Made by a program: the position numbers and the translations under genes. A DNA stretch of 42,438 bases from Patescibacteria group bacterium (GTDB lineage Bacteria > Patescibacteriota > Microgenomatia > UBA8517), in NCBI GenBank assembly GCA_018823885.1, contig JAHJHG010000001.1, positions 1-42,438 on the forward strand, read 5' to 3'. Shown here in pieces: positions 9,896 to 19,694 of the stretch. The notes beneath the pieces are model-generated. The model was not told the origin of the DNA, searched no databases, and saw only the letters and a program-made list of their open reading frames with translations. Positions within the stretch are counted from its first letter, which is position 1, and each line of letters begins with the position of its first letter.

Positions 9896-11308
9896 ATGAC
9901 ACAGCGAGTAAGCGAGTATCTTGGAGTTAATCCAGCAAAGTTTGAGAAGCGTGGAGTTTTTGACGCAGTTATTGGAGTTGATACGCGTCTTTTTCTTGAT
10001 CCCCACCTCTTACGAAGAACATCTGTACCGGAGTTTGAGGGTTCTCGTCGCCAAATCGAAAGTTACTTCGGGAATATTATGACTTTATTGAGAGCCTCTA
10101 GAGAGGAAGGAGATAGGCCATGGAAAGAGGCCCACAGGCGTTTAATTTTTCGAGAAACTAAGGGAGTATCTATAGGTTACGGTCTACACAGCAGTGATGG
10201 TTTGGGAATAGGTCCTAGATTGGCATATAGACTTCTTAATTCCGCTCAAGAAATCATCTCTCTCGGGATTAACGACCCTGAAATATTTGAGTTACTAGGT
10301 TTATTTGAAGAGGACTTTGGTGCCGATAGGTTAAGTGATATGACTATCTTTATTATTAGAGACAAAATATATTCTTATACAGAAAGAGTGGCTGGAGAGG
10401 TTGGGACAGGTCGTTTGGTAGATTTTGAAAAGAGAAATGTTAGCTATAAGTTACCACTACACCCCAACAGGCGAGGCCCTCTTCTTCTGCTACCAATGGA
10501 GCTTCTGCGTGATTTGCCCGTAGCTCTGACTTGGGAAGCTATAGATCACGTGGTTTCTACTAATCGAGAGTTGCGCGACAGAATCAACCAAATGATAGGT
10601 TCTGCTTGGAGGAATAAAATTACAAAGCAGCAGATTCGCAATCTTATATTCAGTAGTAAGGATAACATCGAGTCCATAATTAATGCTTACAAAGAGAGCA
10701 AAGCTCGTGAATATGATTTTGATACCGATCCTCAAGGAGAAGTGCTATGGTACTACCTTGGCCAGAAATTTGGTGCCCTTCACCCTCTAACCATAAAAGA
10801 AACATCCCCTTCTGATATTGACGAATTAGAGTCCATAGTTATTCAAATTATTAAACAGTTTAAGAAAAATATTGAAGACAATGGGCTAAACGAGCATTTG
10901 TATGCAGGAAGAAAACGAAGACACGAGAGATTTAGTCACCTTCTTTTCTTCAGTACAGCAGATACTTATTGCTTTGCAAATAATATAGATATAAATAGAG
11001 AGCCCAATGCTGGAAGTGGACCAGTAGATTTTAAACTAAGCCGAGGATATCGTTCCCGAATATTAGTTGAGGTAAAGTTATCTACAAATACACATATAAC
11101 AAGTGGTTTCGAAAAGCAATTGCCAGCTTACGCAAAAAGTGAAAGCACCGGAAGAACCATCTATCTCATTATTCGGGTTACAGATTCAGATAAACAAATT
11201 AAGAACATTTATAAACTTCAAAGAGAGCAACGTAAGAAGGGAAAACCTGCTCCGGCCATATGGGTTGTAGATGGCAGGTTGAAGCCGACGGCCAGTAAAC
11301 GAAAATAA
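9896..11308 (+). CDS. Hypothetical protein with C-terminal restriction-endonuclease-like domain
   Basis: 470 aa; GPVDFKLSRGYRSRILVEVKLSTNTHITSGFEKQLPAYAK = D...E-V-K core. Confidence 0.65.
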   Translation: MTQRVSEYLGVNPAKFEKRGVFDAVIGVDTRLFLDPHLLRRTSVPEFEGSRRQIESYFGNIMTLLRASREEGDRPWKEAHRRLIFRETKGVSIGYGLHSSDGLGIGPRLAYRLLNSAQEIISLGINDPEIFELLGLFEEDFGADRLSDMTIFIIRDKIYSYTERVAGEVGTGRLVDFEKRNVSYKLPLHPNRRGPLLLLPMELLRDLPVALTWEAIDHVVSTNRELRDRINQMIGSAWRNKITKQQIRNLIFSSKDNIESIINAYKESKAREYDFDTDPQGEVLWYYLGQKFGALHPLTIKETSPSDIDELESIVIQIIKQFKKNIEDNGLNEHLYAGRKRRHERFSHLLFFSTADTYCFANNIDINREPNAGSGPVDFKLSRGYRSRILVEVKLSTNTHITSGFEKQLPAYAKSESTGRTIYLIIRVTDSDKQIKNIYKLQREQRKKGKPAPAIWVVDGRLKPTASKRK

Positions 11309-11626
11309 ATGTTATTTAAAGATAATCCGAACATAGAATTGCCGCCTTTCTTGGGCGGATTTTTTTCCGGAATGGATCGCTTGTACATTCCCCACAACCT
11401 TTTGATTCTTAAAAAGATAGAAAGATTGGATAACGGCGATCTTGAGTTAACGGCTCAGGCAAAAGACGGCCATGAATTACGCGAAGGCGTCTTAAAGTTT
11501 AAAACAGAAGACCCAGGTAAAAAGGAAATACTTTATAAATGGCTTAACAAAAGACTTGGAGAAACAATCGACTTTATTTATAGAAGCCATTTTGATTTTG
11601 AGGTCAGGGAAATGGAAATCCGATAA
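11309..11626 (+). CDS. Hypothetical protein (105 aa)
   Basis: ORF immediately after the preceding stop codon. Confidence 0.55.
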   Translation: MLFKDNPNIELPPFLGGFFSGMDRLYIPHNLLILKKIERLDNGDLELTAQAKDGHELREGVLKFKTEDPGKKEILYKWLNKRLGETIDFIYRSHFDFEVREMEIR

Positions 11627-11787
11627 TGGTTGATATATCGAAAAACAGTTAAAAGAGTTTCAGTAAATTATAAAGACCAAAAGGGTTTCGACCCGCAGAC
11701 TCAGCAAACCATAGCATATGAAGAAAGTCCTACAAATTTTTGGCCTGAATTCTCTGAAAAAATCGGGGAAGTTTTGCCGGATATCTT

Positions 11788-12909
11788 TCATTTAGCCTTG
11801 TTGCTTATTGTAAAGGCTCTTTTGTCTTTTTTGCGGAGGATAATTAGGAATAGTGTTGTAAGTGCTAAAGCTCCAATTATCCCTACTACTCTTACATCCC
11901 TGAATGGACTGGTGGGTTTGATTTGGATGGTGAACTTGAACTCCTGGATAGTGTTCCCGGTGAGATTGACATTTTGTTCACCTTCCTGGCCATTATAGGC
12001 AATCAATATCTTGTGTTCTCCGGGCCCCACGTTACTGAAGGTTGCGATCCCCTCTTTATTGGTGGTTGCAGATTTTACCTCTGAATGAATCTCCACCTTG
12101 GCTCCTTCCACGGGATTGCTTTCATTGTCTATTACCTTGACCGTGACATCATACCCCTGTTTTTCTCCCTCCTCCTCTTTTTGACCAGGTAGGGTTAATT
12201 CCCAGCCTACAACTAAGTACCCAGGATTGGTAACCAGAGAGGGGTATTCGTCTTTATTCAGTTCTATGAGTTCCAAATATCTTGCACCATTTCCAAGAAC
12301 CTCCTCTGCAATGGAAAAAAGAGTATCCCCAGCTTGGACTGTGTAAACCCCAGTTTTCCTTTCCACGGTTTCCACATCCACAATTTCAGTGTCCAAGTCA
12401 GTATTAAACAAAGAAGGAGCCCCAAAATATTCTCTTCCATATGTCTTGGCCGAAATTTCACTACTCCAAGTTCCTGTTGCACATCCATTTCCCGCTCTAA
12501 CTCTAAAGTAATACCTTGTGTTTGGCAAAAGGGAACCAACTGTGTATGAATTTGTATCTTTATTTCCAAAACTGCTTACTCCAAAAGTGTATTTATTACT
12601 TTCTGTTCCGTATTCCAAAGCAAAATGATCAACAGGAGTCTGCCAGTTTGTAAATCTTAAGATTATTGAACTTTTTCCTTGTGCACTGGCCTGATATAAC
12701 CAGGGTGCTAGCCCGCTTGGAGTCGTGTCATTACAACTTGGCGCTCCGGCCGTAGAAGTTGTTGGTGTGTCTCCTCCGCCATAATTTCCATCTCCGTAGT
12801 TTCCTTCTCCGTAATTTGAAGCGGCAAGTACACTGCTGCTAAAGATTGAGAAAAAGAAAAATAGAGCGACTAGAAGAATACTAAAAAAACTTTTTACTTT
12901 AAAATGCAT
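11788..12909 (-). CDS. Secreted/anchored protein with FN3, LysM and carboxypeptidase-regulatory/Ig-like domains plus C-terminal TM
   Basis: Signal peptide; FN3-like NSYTVGSLLPNTRYYFRVRAGNGC; LysM-like YTVQAGDTLFSIAEEVLGNGARYLELIELN; DVTVKVIDNESNPVEGAKVEI. Confidence 0.8.
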   Translation of the reverse strand: MHFKVKSFFSILLVALFFFFSIFSSSVLAASNYGEGNYGDGNYGGGDTPTTSTAGAPSCNDTTPSGLAPWLYQASAQGKSSIILRFTNWQTPVDHFALEYGTESNKYTFGVSSFGNKDTNSYTVGSLLPNTRYYFRVRAGNGCATGTWSSEISAKTYGREYFGAPSLFNTDLDTEIVDVETVERKTGVYTVQAGDTLFSIAEEVLGNGARYLELIELNKDEYPSLVTNPGYLVVGWELTLPGQKEEEGEKQGYDVTVKVIDNESNPVEGAKVEIHSEVKSATTNKEGIATFSNVGPGEHKILIAYNGQEGEQNVNLTGNTIQEFKFTIQIKPTSPFRDVRVVGIIGALALTTLFLIILRKKDKRAFTISNKAK

Positions 12910-12976
12910 AGCTTAATACTACCAAATATTAATACTACTTGCGTTAGTTAGGTTGTAGATTTATATTATATCTAAT

Positions 12977-13159
12977 ATGTTTGGAATTGGCGTACAAGAG
13001 TTAGTAGTTGTTTTGGTTATTGTGCTAGTTCTTTTTGGAGGTAAAAAGCTTCCCGAACTTTCCAAAGGATTGGGAGAGGCTATTAAGAATATACGCATGG
13101 GGTTTGGCGATGATGAAAACAAAAAACAAGAAACTTCAAAAGAAAAGTCAAAAAAATAA
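12977..13159 (+). CDS. tatA: Twin-arginine translocase subunit TatA/TatE
   Basis: [43 protein letters not shown]. Confidence 0.9.
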   Translation: MFGIGVQELVVVLVIVLVLFGGKKLPELSKGLGEAIKNIRMGFGDDENKKQETSKEKSKK

Positions 13160-13865
13160 TCCCCAAAAGAAGTTATTAATTAAAGATCATTTTAAAGAGT
13201 TGGTCAAAGGGTTTTATTGGTGGGTAGCTTTTTTTGTTTTAGGAAGTATTTTGGGGTATTTAAATTATGAAGTAATACTAGGTTGGTTAATACAGCCACT
13301 TAAAAAACCTTTATTTTACACTTCCCCAATTGGAGGCTTTGAAGCAGTTTTTGGAGTTTCTATACTACTTGGTTTTGTTGTTTCACTTCCAATCTTAGTT
13401 TTTCAAATAGTAAAGTTTATTGAGCCTGTGAGCAATAATCTTAAGGGCAAAAAGATTTTTGTTTACCTGTTTACTTCTTTTGTCCTTGCAGTTGTTGGAA
13501 TTTCAGTCTCATACTACTTAGTTTTTCCTGCATCTTTAAATTTTTTAAGTAAATTTGGGTCAGACCAGCTTGAACCTTTAATTTCAACCAAGGATTATTT
13601 TTCTTTTGTTACAAAATATTTACTTGGATTTGCTGTTCTTTTCCAGCTTCCTCTTGTTATTTACCTTGTTAGCTTATTTACCCCCATTACTCCTAAATTG
13701 CTTTTAAGTAAGTTTAAATATGTGTTTGCAGTTAGTTTTCTAGTTGCTGCAGTTTTAACCCCAACACCGGATTTTATTAACCAAACAATCATGGCCACTC
13801 CAATAATCCTTCTTTATCTAGTAACCATATTGATTTTGTATGTCAAAAAAAATATAGTTAAATAG
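13110..13865 (+). CDS. tatC: Twin-arginine translocase subunit TatC (start refined inside the longer ORF 13035-13865)
   Basis: [13 protein letters not shown]..., six-TM pattern; in-frame ATG at 13110 overlaps tatA 3' end. Confidence 0.85.
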   Translation: MMKTKNKKLQKKSQKNNPQKKLLIKDHFKELVKGFYWWVAFFVLGSILGYLNYEVILGWLIQPLKKPLFYTSPIGGFEAVFGVSILLGFVVSLPILVFQIVKFIEPVSNNLKGKKIFVYLFTSFVLAVVGISVSYYLVFPASLNFLSKFGSDQLEPLISTKDYFSFVTKYLLGFAVLFQLPLVIYLVSLFTPITPKLLLSKFKYVFAVSFLVAAVLTPTPDFINQTIMATPIILLYLVTILILYVKKNIVK

Positions 13866-13867
13866 CC

Positions 13868-14062
13868 ATGAATGGTTTCTTAAGAAAGTTTTCTTCAATT
13901 AAATTAACCAGAAAAGAGTTTTTGTTGTATATGGGAACATTATTTTTAGGAATTTTGGGTATTTCATCAATATTAAAATTAATATCAGAAGTTAATCCCA
14001 GTTTAAAGAATCAGAAATCAAACAAACAAACTAGTTTTGGAACAGGGGGGTATGGTGTATAG
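13868..14062 (+). CDS. Small membrane protein with Tat-like N-terminal signal (TRKEFLLYMG)
   Basis: 64 aa ORF directly after tatC; n-region, RK-F-L motif, hydrophobic h-region. Confidence 0.55.
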   Translation: MNGFLRKFSSIKLTRKEFLLYMGTLFLGILGISSILKLISEVNPSLKNQKSNKQTSFGTGGYGV

Positions 14063-14080
14063 GTTTAATTAACAAAAGTT

Positions 14081-15787
14081 ATGTCAAACAGATTACCAAC
14101 AGTAGGTGGAGATTCAGGAAATTGGGGAACGATTTTAAATTCGTTTCTTGAAGTTGCCCATAACAGCGACGGTACTTTGAAAGATATCGCTCGTGGCGCA
14201 GCTTTTGTCGTTACTGCGAGTGATGCCTCTACTTTGGCTAAGCAACAAGCTGATTACGTTTGCGATGGTACTGCCGATGAGGTGGAAATCCAGGCAGCCA
14301 TCGATGCGTTACCTGCCGGTGGGGGCACTATTTGCTTATTGGGGGGTAATTTCTATACATCTGACATTATAACCTTGCGTTCTAACCTATGCATCGACGG
14401 ACTGGGATCGTCTTGTATATCTGGAACCATTACTTCATCGGCCACGAATTGGGGAATATTTTATACAACCGCCGATCTGTCCTATTCCAAGATTAAAAAC
14501 TTACGCCTGATCCGCCTAAGTGGAGGAATGGGTGGCTGTGTTGCCTTCAATGGATCGTCTGCTTACGAGTACCGTGGTTGCGGTTTGTATTATTGCGACC
14601 TTTATTCAGAAAATGCGGGCTGTTTTCCGTATAGCTGCGGGGATGGTTTGGAAGTGCGTGGTTGCACATTTCGAGGCTCAGAACTAGTAGACGGGAATGC
14701 GGTAGAGATTGGATATGCCGGACTGCCCAAATTCTATAACTGCTCAATCATCGGTGGTTCAGCTCCAACGACAGCATACGGTTTGCTGTTTACAGATAAT
14801 GGTGGCGGTCTGTTTTCTAACTGTTACATTGAAGGCAAAAACTACGGGGCGATGGTGACAGCCAGTGGCAACCCGCGTTTTGTCGGTGGCGAGATTGTTG
14901 GAACCAACGGACCTGCCCTTACTATTTCAGCTGCATCAGCCCCAATATTCGAGGGTGTTTTTCTCCATCCCAAATTCTATGCGTCCAAATATACTTATGA
15001 AGCGACCGGGCAGATGACGCCTCCTGTTTCGGGGAAGGATTACCGTATTATGTCCATGCATGTCCGGAAAGATGTCTCCCAGGCTGGGATTACGCTGAAA
15101 ATAGGCACGACACCGGGGGGTAGTGAGATAGCCAGTGCTATTCCACTTTTCCCCACAGGTTACGAGGCTATTACCCCAAACTGGGCCACCAAAATAACTG
15201 CCGATTCACCTATCTACCTCACCCCGTCCGGAGCGGCCGCGGTAGCAAGCTTCCGGGTGATGTTCTCGGTCATACCGGACTTCGCTAACGCCACTGTTTA
15301 TACCACCACCGTTGGTCACGCACGCATCGTAAACTCCTATATTCTAGGCAGTCCAACCGGGACGTATCAGATAGGCAACTCGGTTCATATTTATAACACA
15401 GTTATTGAATGTCCGGACCCGACCCAATATTCTATCGATTTCAGTGCGCCTCAAGAACTTGTCGATGAGAACTGCACCCTTATCGGCGCGTGCCGGAATG
15501 TTACACCGGGGATGTTTACGGCGAATGATGCAACGCCTTCGGTCACCGGTAAGAGCTTATGGAAAACTGCCAACTCTTCAGGGACAACAATCACCACGTT
15601 CCATGGAGGGCATGTCGGCCAAAAGATCATCGTTCTTATCGGCGATGGTAACACGACAATCGATTTTACCGATACCACTCTTAAGGGCAATGCGGGTGTT
15701 GATTGGACGCCGGCCAGTGGTGATTATTTGGAAGCGGTATTTGATGGGACAAATTGGTATTGTGATGTGCACGATTGTACGGCATAA
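14081..15787 (+). CDS. Right-handed parallel beta-helix (pectate-lyase/tailspike-like) protein
   Basis: SNRLPTVGGDSGNWGTILNSFLEVAHNSDGTLK N-terminus then DEVEIQAAIDALPAGGGTICLLGGNFY and beta-helix rungs. Confidence 0.75.
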   Translation: MSNRLPTVGGDSGNWGTILNSFLEVAHNSDGTLKDIARGAAFVVTASDASTLAKQQADYVCDGTADEVEIQAAIDALPAGGGTICLLGGNFYTSDIITLRSNLCIDGLGSSCISGTITSSATNWGIFYTTADLSYSKIKNLRLIRLSGGMGGCVAFNGSSAYEYRGCGLYYCDLYSENAGCFPYSCGDGLEVRGCTFRGSELVDGNAVEIGYAGLPKFYNCSIIGGSAPTTAYGLLFTDNGGGLFSNCYIEGKNYGAMVTASGNPRFVGGEIVGTNGPALTISAASAPIFEGVFLHPKFYASKYTYEATGQMTPPVSGKDYRIMSMHVRKDVSQAGITLKIGTTPGGSEIASAIPLFPTGYEAITPNWATKITADSPIYLTPSGAAAVASFRVMFSVIPDFANATVYTTTVGHARIVNSYILGSPTGTYQIGNSVHIYNTVIECPDPTQYSIDFSAPQELVDENCTLIGACRNVTPGMFTANDATPSVTGKSLWKTANSSGTTITTFHGGHVGQKIIVLIGDGNTTIDFTDTTLKGNAGVDWTPASGDYLEAVFDGTNWYCDVHDCTA

Positions 15788-15858
15788 GAAGGCAGATAAA
15801 TATTTTCCAGTCGTTGACAAGTTTGGCTGGAAAAATTAAGATTAAAACAGTTAGAACA

Positions 15859-16896
15859 ATGAGAAAAATACTTCTTTATGTGACGTGTTTATTCTTAGCT
15901 TTATTTGGTCTTTATCAAATAGGAATGACTGTTTTTGCCGAACAATCGGGTTCTTCCCCCGAATCCGGCAGCGACTCGCGAATCAAAACCGCCTATGATT
16001 GGCTAGTGGCTAAGGGTACCAATTACGGTTCAACCGACGCGGCAGATTGGGATAGTGCAACAACATACGTCTGGGGTACAGATTGGAATAGAATCATGGA
16101 AGCCGCTGCCTGGGAGCCGGACGGCTCCGCTACAGCCGGAGATGTGCCCAGTGGTTTTACTTTTTATGCCGGTAATGGTAATCGCACCCAAAAAACCGGC
16201 ACTCTTTTTCAGAATCAGGCTCTAATGGACTATGACGATACTAACTGTGCCGGTAATAACGCCGAAAGCGCCACGCCTTGCGTGGCCGGCGACAGTGAAT
16301 ATACAGGTGAAGAAGGAACTTGGACATTAACGGCCAGCGGGGGTACTGCTGTGAGTGTAACTGATAATGCAGTTACGGTAACCTTGACTTCCAACAAAGT
16401 TTATAAAGACAATTGGACCAAACTTTATTGGACCGACGGCAACGCGGGAGGAGCGATTGTTGACAATGAATTTGCCTATGTTGACGGGGATGACCGGACA
16501 AATCCCACCGGCAACTCCTGTAATTTTAACTCCACCGGCACGGCTAATGCTTTTTGTGACAATCAGGATCCTTTATCTGCGTACGTTGAAGATAACGATG
16601 TCTCAGCTGCTGATTTTTGCTTAAACCTTCAGCTGGATGCCGACAATGCCGATCTGGATGATAACGGGGCTACCGGCGTCGAAACGGACTGGCGTTTACC
16701 CACTCAAAAAGAACTTATGCAAGCATACATTAACGGCGCTGCCAATAACCTGCCAACCCCTGTCGGGAATTATTTATCATCTACCGAGAGTAATAGTACC
16801 AAATCCTACGCATACTACATGGTCATGAGCACCGGCACAACAACCGTCCTTCTTAAGAATACTTCCGGCAATGTTCGCTGTGTCCGCAGAAATTAA
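15859..16896 (+). CDS. Secreted DUF1566 (Lcl C-terminal) domain protein
   Basis: Signal peptide from ATG 15859; TDWRLPTQKELMQAY...YLSSTESN...GNVRCVRRN. Confidence 0.75.
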   Translation: MRKILLYVTCLFLALFGLYQIGMTVFAEQSGSSPESGSDSRIKTAYDWLVAKGTNYGSTDAADWDSATTYVWGTDWNRIMEAAAWEPDGSATAGDVPSGFTFYAGNGNRTQKTGTLFQNQALMDYDDTNCAGNNAESATPCVAGDSEYTGEEGTWTLTASGGTAVSVTDNAVTVTLTSNKVYKDNWTKLYWTDGNAGGAIVDNEFAYVDGDDRTNPTGNSCNFNSTGTANAFCDNQDPLSAYVEDNDVSAADFCLNLQLDADNADLDDNGATGVETDWRLPTQKELMQAYINGAANNLPTPVGNYLSSTESNSTKSYAYYMVMSTGTTTVLLKNTSGNVRCVRRN

Positions 16897-17038
16897 TCCC
16901 ATCTCCGTGTCCTTACCGGATTGTACTTTCGCATTATTAATTAAATTATCCATTATTGGCGTTTACTTTCGCTTTACGCCTTGTCAGGAATGTGCAAATT
17001 GACTATTATTTATTAAAGCAAAGTCATAGGGTTCAGAT

Positions 17039-19144
17039 ATGAGATTAAGAAAGATTGTTCCTGCTTTTTTTCTGGGCATTTTTTTGTTAGCCCTATCGTC
17101 TGGGTTGGCGCAAGCTGCCGCAGTTTTCGTTACCGGCAAGGCAAAAGTCTTAAACACGGACAATAGTTATCTCGACTTCACCAACTATAACAGCAACGTC
17201 ACTGTTGATAACGCCACTGGTAATTTCTCCGGTTACGCCTTTTTGGAAGACTTGGGCTGGATCGCTTTTGGGACAACAGATAACTCGCTTGGGCCGGTGA
17301 ATGTCAACTTAACCAACGGGGCGGTTACGGGCAAGGCAAAATCGCTCAATACCAGCGCCTATGTTGACTTTACCAATTACAGTAGTAATGTTACTGCCAA
17401 CATTACTACTGGCGTTTTTACCGGCTACGTATTTTCTGAAGATATGGGCTGGCTTAACTTTTCCTATACCGGTGTTTCTGCTTCATCTACCCTTGATGCG
17501 GTAGCACCTTTGTCTTTTGACTTAGACAGCCCGGGAGACAACAATTACACTAATTCTGAAAGGCCGACTTTTAAGTGGAAATCAACCACCGATGCCACTT
17601 CGGGACTCTCTAGCTACAGTATTGAGGTGGACAATGGCGACACTGGCGATTTTTCTCTTGACAGCATTCCTGTTTCGCGAACAACAGACTATGAAACAAC
17701 AAAGTATCTTGCCCATTACGAGAATTTTTCGGATTCCGACTCATCCAATAACTACATTTCTGCCTATTCTAAGTCAACCACCGAATGGGGGGACAATAAT
17801 AACGACGGCAAGCTCAAAGAGGGAAAGCGAACATGGAAGGTAAAAGCTAAAGATGGTGTCGGTAACGAGCGGATTGAGTCCCGAACCCTTTTTGTCGACA
17901 GAACCGGACCTAGTGCGGCATTTATTCAAGTTAATAGTTCTCCCCTTGCTGATAACTTGGCGACGCTGGACACTACCCCCACAATTTTTGGGAGAGTGAC
18001 CGATCCTTTAGCCGGAGATAAGGCTGAAAATAAAGTGGCTTCGGGACCAAGAAGTGTTGAGATAAAACTCGAGAAAAAGAACTTTTCTGGTCTGTATGAT
18101 TTACACAGTTTAGTAACGGTTAACTTTACCGAAAGCTACTGGAGTAATACCGGAGCCAAGATTACCGATAATAATAAAAACACAGCTGATAAATATTCCA
18201 CTTTCTCTTTTACCCCAAGCGAAAGCCTAGGTCTAGGAACTTACAGAGTAACTATTACCGGTAAAGACAACGCTGGTAACACCGGGGCTTCAACCTCGTT
18301 TAGCTTAAGAATAACTACTTTGGCAAAGATTGTGCCTCCGGAAGAAAAAGAAGTCATCGAAGAAGTGAAGGAAAAGCCGGAGACAGTAGTTGAAGTACCG
18401 GCCGAGGAAGCTCAAGCTGTTCAAAATTTTATTTCTCAGGTCTTTGACAACCTTAGAAATATCTATTGGAATGTGGTTGACGCCACAAAAACAGACATTA
18501 GCTATATTGCCAGTTTATGGCAAGGTTATGCCGACTTTATGCACATTACAAATCAAAAAGCCCTGGCTTTTATCGGCAGACAGCTGATTGGTGCGGGACA
18601 GTTTATTGCTAACTCCTATAACGCTCTTGCCCAAAAAGCGCCTGGGGCAATGGGTAAAACCATGCTTGCATTCAGAAATGCTGTGCAAACTTCGGCAGAC
18701 GCCATAGCTTACGCTTTTAGATCCAACGCCGGCACCATAACTGACGCTACAAAAGGCGGTCGAGAGACGATTGTCTATTACTTGAGTCCAGCAGTTAGAT
18801 CAGTCGGCCAATTTGCCTATAGTCAGCAAGTAAAACTTTTATCTATTGCCGAGATCCTCTTTGATAAGAATCCGACGGTAATCTCTAACGTAAAGGTAGC
18901 TGAAGTTGGCAAAGATTATGCAGTTATCACCTGGGAAACCAATCACTATACTACAAACAATAAGATAAATTATGGAGAAACCTTATCATACGGGCAGGAC
19001 GTCCTCTCTCAAGAAAGAGCTCGTCATCATGAGTTCAAAATTATTGGTCTTGAGGGGAATAAAAAATACTTTTTTGAGGTCATGAGCCAAAACAAGAATT
19101 ATGTTTACGATGCTCACCACGAGTTTACAACACTGCCAGAATAA
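17039..19144 (+). CDS. Large secreted protein with Ig-like and C-terminal FN3-like domains
   Basis: 701 aa, signal peptide; two GKAKxLNT...VDFTNYxSNVT repeats; C-terminal VISNVKVAEVGKDYAVITWETN. Confidence 0.7.
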   Translation: MRLRKIVPAFFLGIFLLALSSGLAQAAAVFVTGKAKVLNTDNSYLDFTNYNSNVTVDNATGNFSGYAFLEDLGWIAFGTTDNSLGPVNVNLTNGAVTGKAKSLNTSAYVDFTNYSSNVTANITTGVFTGYVFSEDMGWLNFSYTGVSASSTLDAVAPLSFDLDSPGDNNYTNSERPTFKWKSTTDATSGLSSYSIEVDNGDTGDFSLDSIPVSRTTDYETTKYLAHYENFSDSDSSNNYISAYSKSTTEWGDNNNDGKLKEGKRTWKVKAKDGVGNERIESRTLFVDRTGPSAAFIQVNSSPLADNLATLDTTPTIFGRVTDPLAGDKAENKVASGPRSVEIKLEKKNFSGLYDLHSLVTVNFTESYWSNTGAKITDNNKNTADKYSTFSFTPSESLGLGTYRVTITGKDNAGNTGASTSFSLRITTLAKIVPPEEKEVIEEVKEKPETVVEVPAEEAQAVQNFISQVFDNLRNIYWNVVDATKTDISYIASLWQGYADFMHITNQKALAFIGRQLIGAGQFIANSYNALAQKAPGAMGKTMLAFRNAVQTSADAIAYAFRSNAGTITDATKGGRETIVYYLSPAVRSVGQFAYSQQVKLLSIAEILFDKNPTVISNVKVAEVGKDYAVITWETNHYTTNNKINYGETLSYGQDVLSQERARHHEFKIIGLEGNKKYFFEVMSQNKNYVYDAHHEFTTLPE

Positions 19145-19239
19145 AGTTTATGTTTAATCCAGCTAAAAATATGATATATGCAAAACAAATGTTTTTAAAG
19201 GCTCCTACTTTTTTTATTGATTTGGTGGTAAATTAATTG

Positions 19240-19454
19240 TTTATAATACTTATAGGTGAGTTAATTATCGCTTCACCTGGAAGATAATTCTTCTTGATTG
19301 ACGGAATTAAACATAAACTCTAAAATAATTTCTTAACTTCTAATTGCACATCTGCCTTTGCTCGTCAAGGGTTTCCGTTTCACTCCAATAAACTTCGCTT
19401 CGCTTCGCCCTTGACTTCACTTCGGCATCTGTGCGGTGACTCCAGTAAGGAGGC
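19240..19454 (+). other. Structured non-coding region with nested inverted repeats (candidate oriT or structured leader)
   Basis: TATAAT-like box; AGGTGA/TCACCT dyad 19254-19278; GTCAAGGG(19364)/CCCTTGAC(19408); GCACA..GCC(19346)/GGC..TGTGC(19424). Confidence 0.4.
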
Positions 19455-19694
19455 ATGGCCTCCAAAAATAAATTTATGAAGAAACTGATTCAGACGGCGA
19501 CATTCGGAGTTGAAGAGTTTGAGATGAAACCCGAGGCGAATTACAAACCCAGAATTTCCGCCGAGCACCTCTGTCTTTTGTGGGCGCTTAAAAGAAAAAC
19601 CAAAAAACCTATTACCAAATTGGTTGCTGAAGCACTGGACTCTTATTTAGAAAATGCGGATTGGAATTTTGGGAAAGGGGGTGAAAAAAGATAA
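19455..19694 (+). CDS. Hypothetical small protein (79 aa)
   Basis: ORF preceded by AAGGAGG. Confidence 0.6.
   Translation: MASKNKFMKKLIQTATFGVEEFEMKPEANYKPRISAEHLCLLWALKRKTKKPITKLVAEALDSYLENADWNFGKGGEKR

Noticed and set aside
11630-11998. 122-aa plus ORF
   Set aside because: Its 3' half is antisense to the secreted protein 11788-12909; only the first ~50 codons could be real, so not called.
15405-15839. 144-aa plus ORF overlapping the beta-helix gene
   Set aside because: Out-of-frame within a well-supported ORF; low-complexity Arg/Leu composition.
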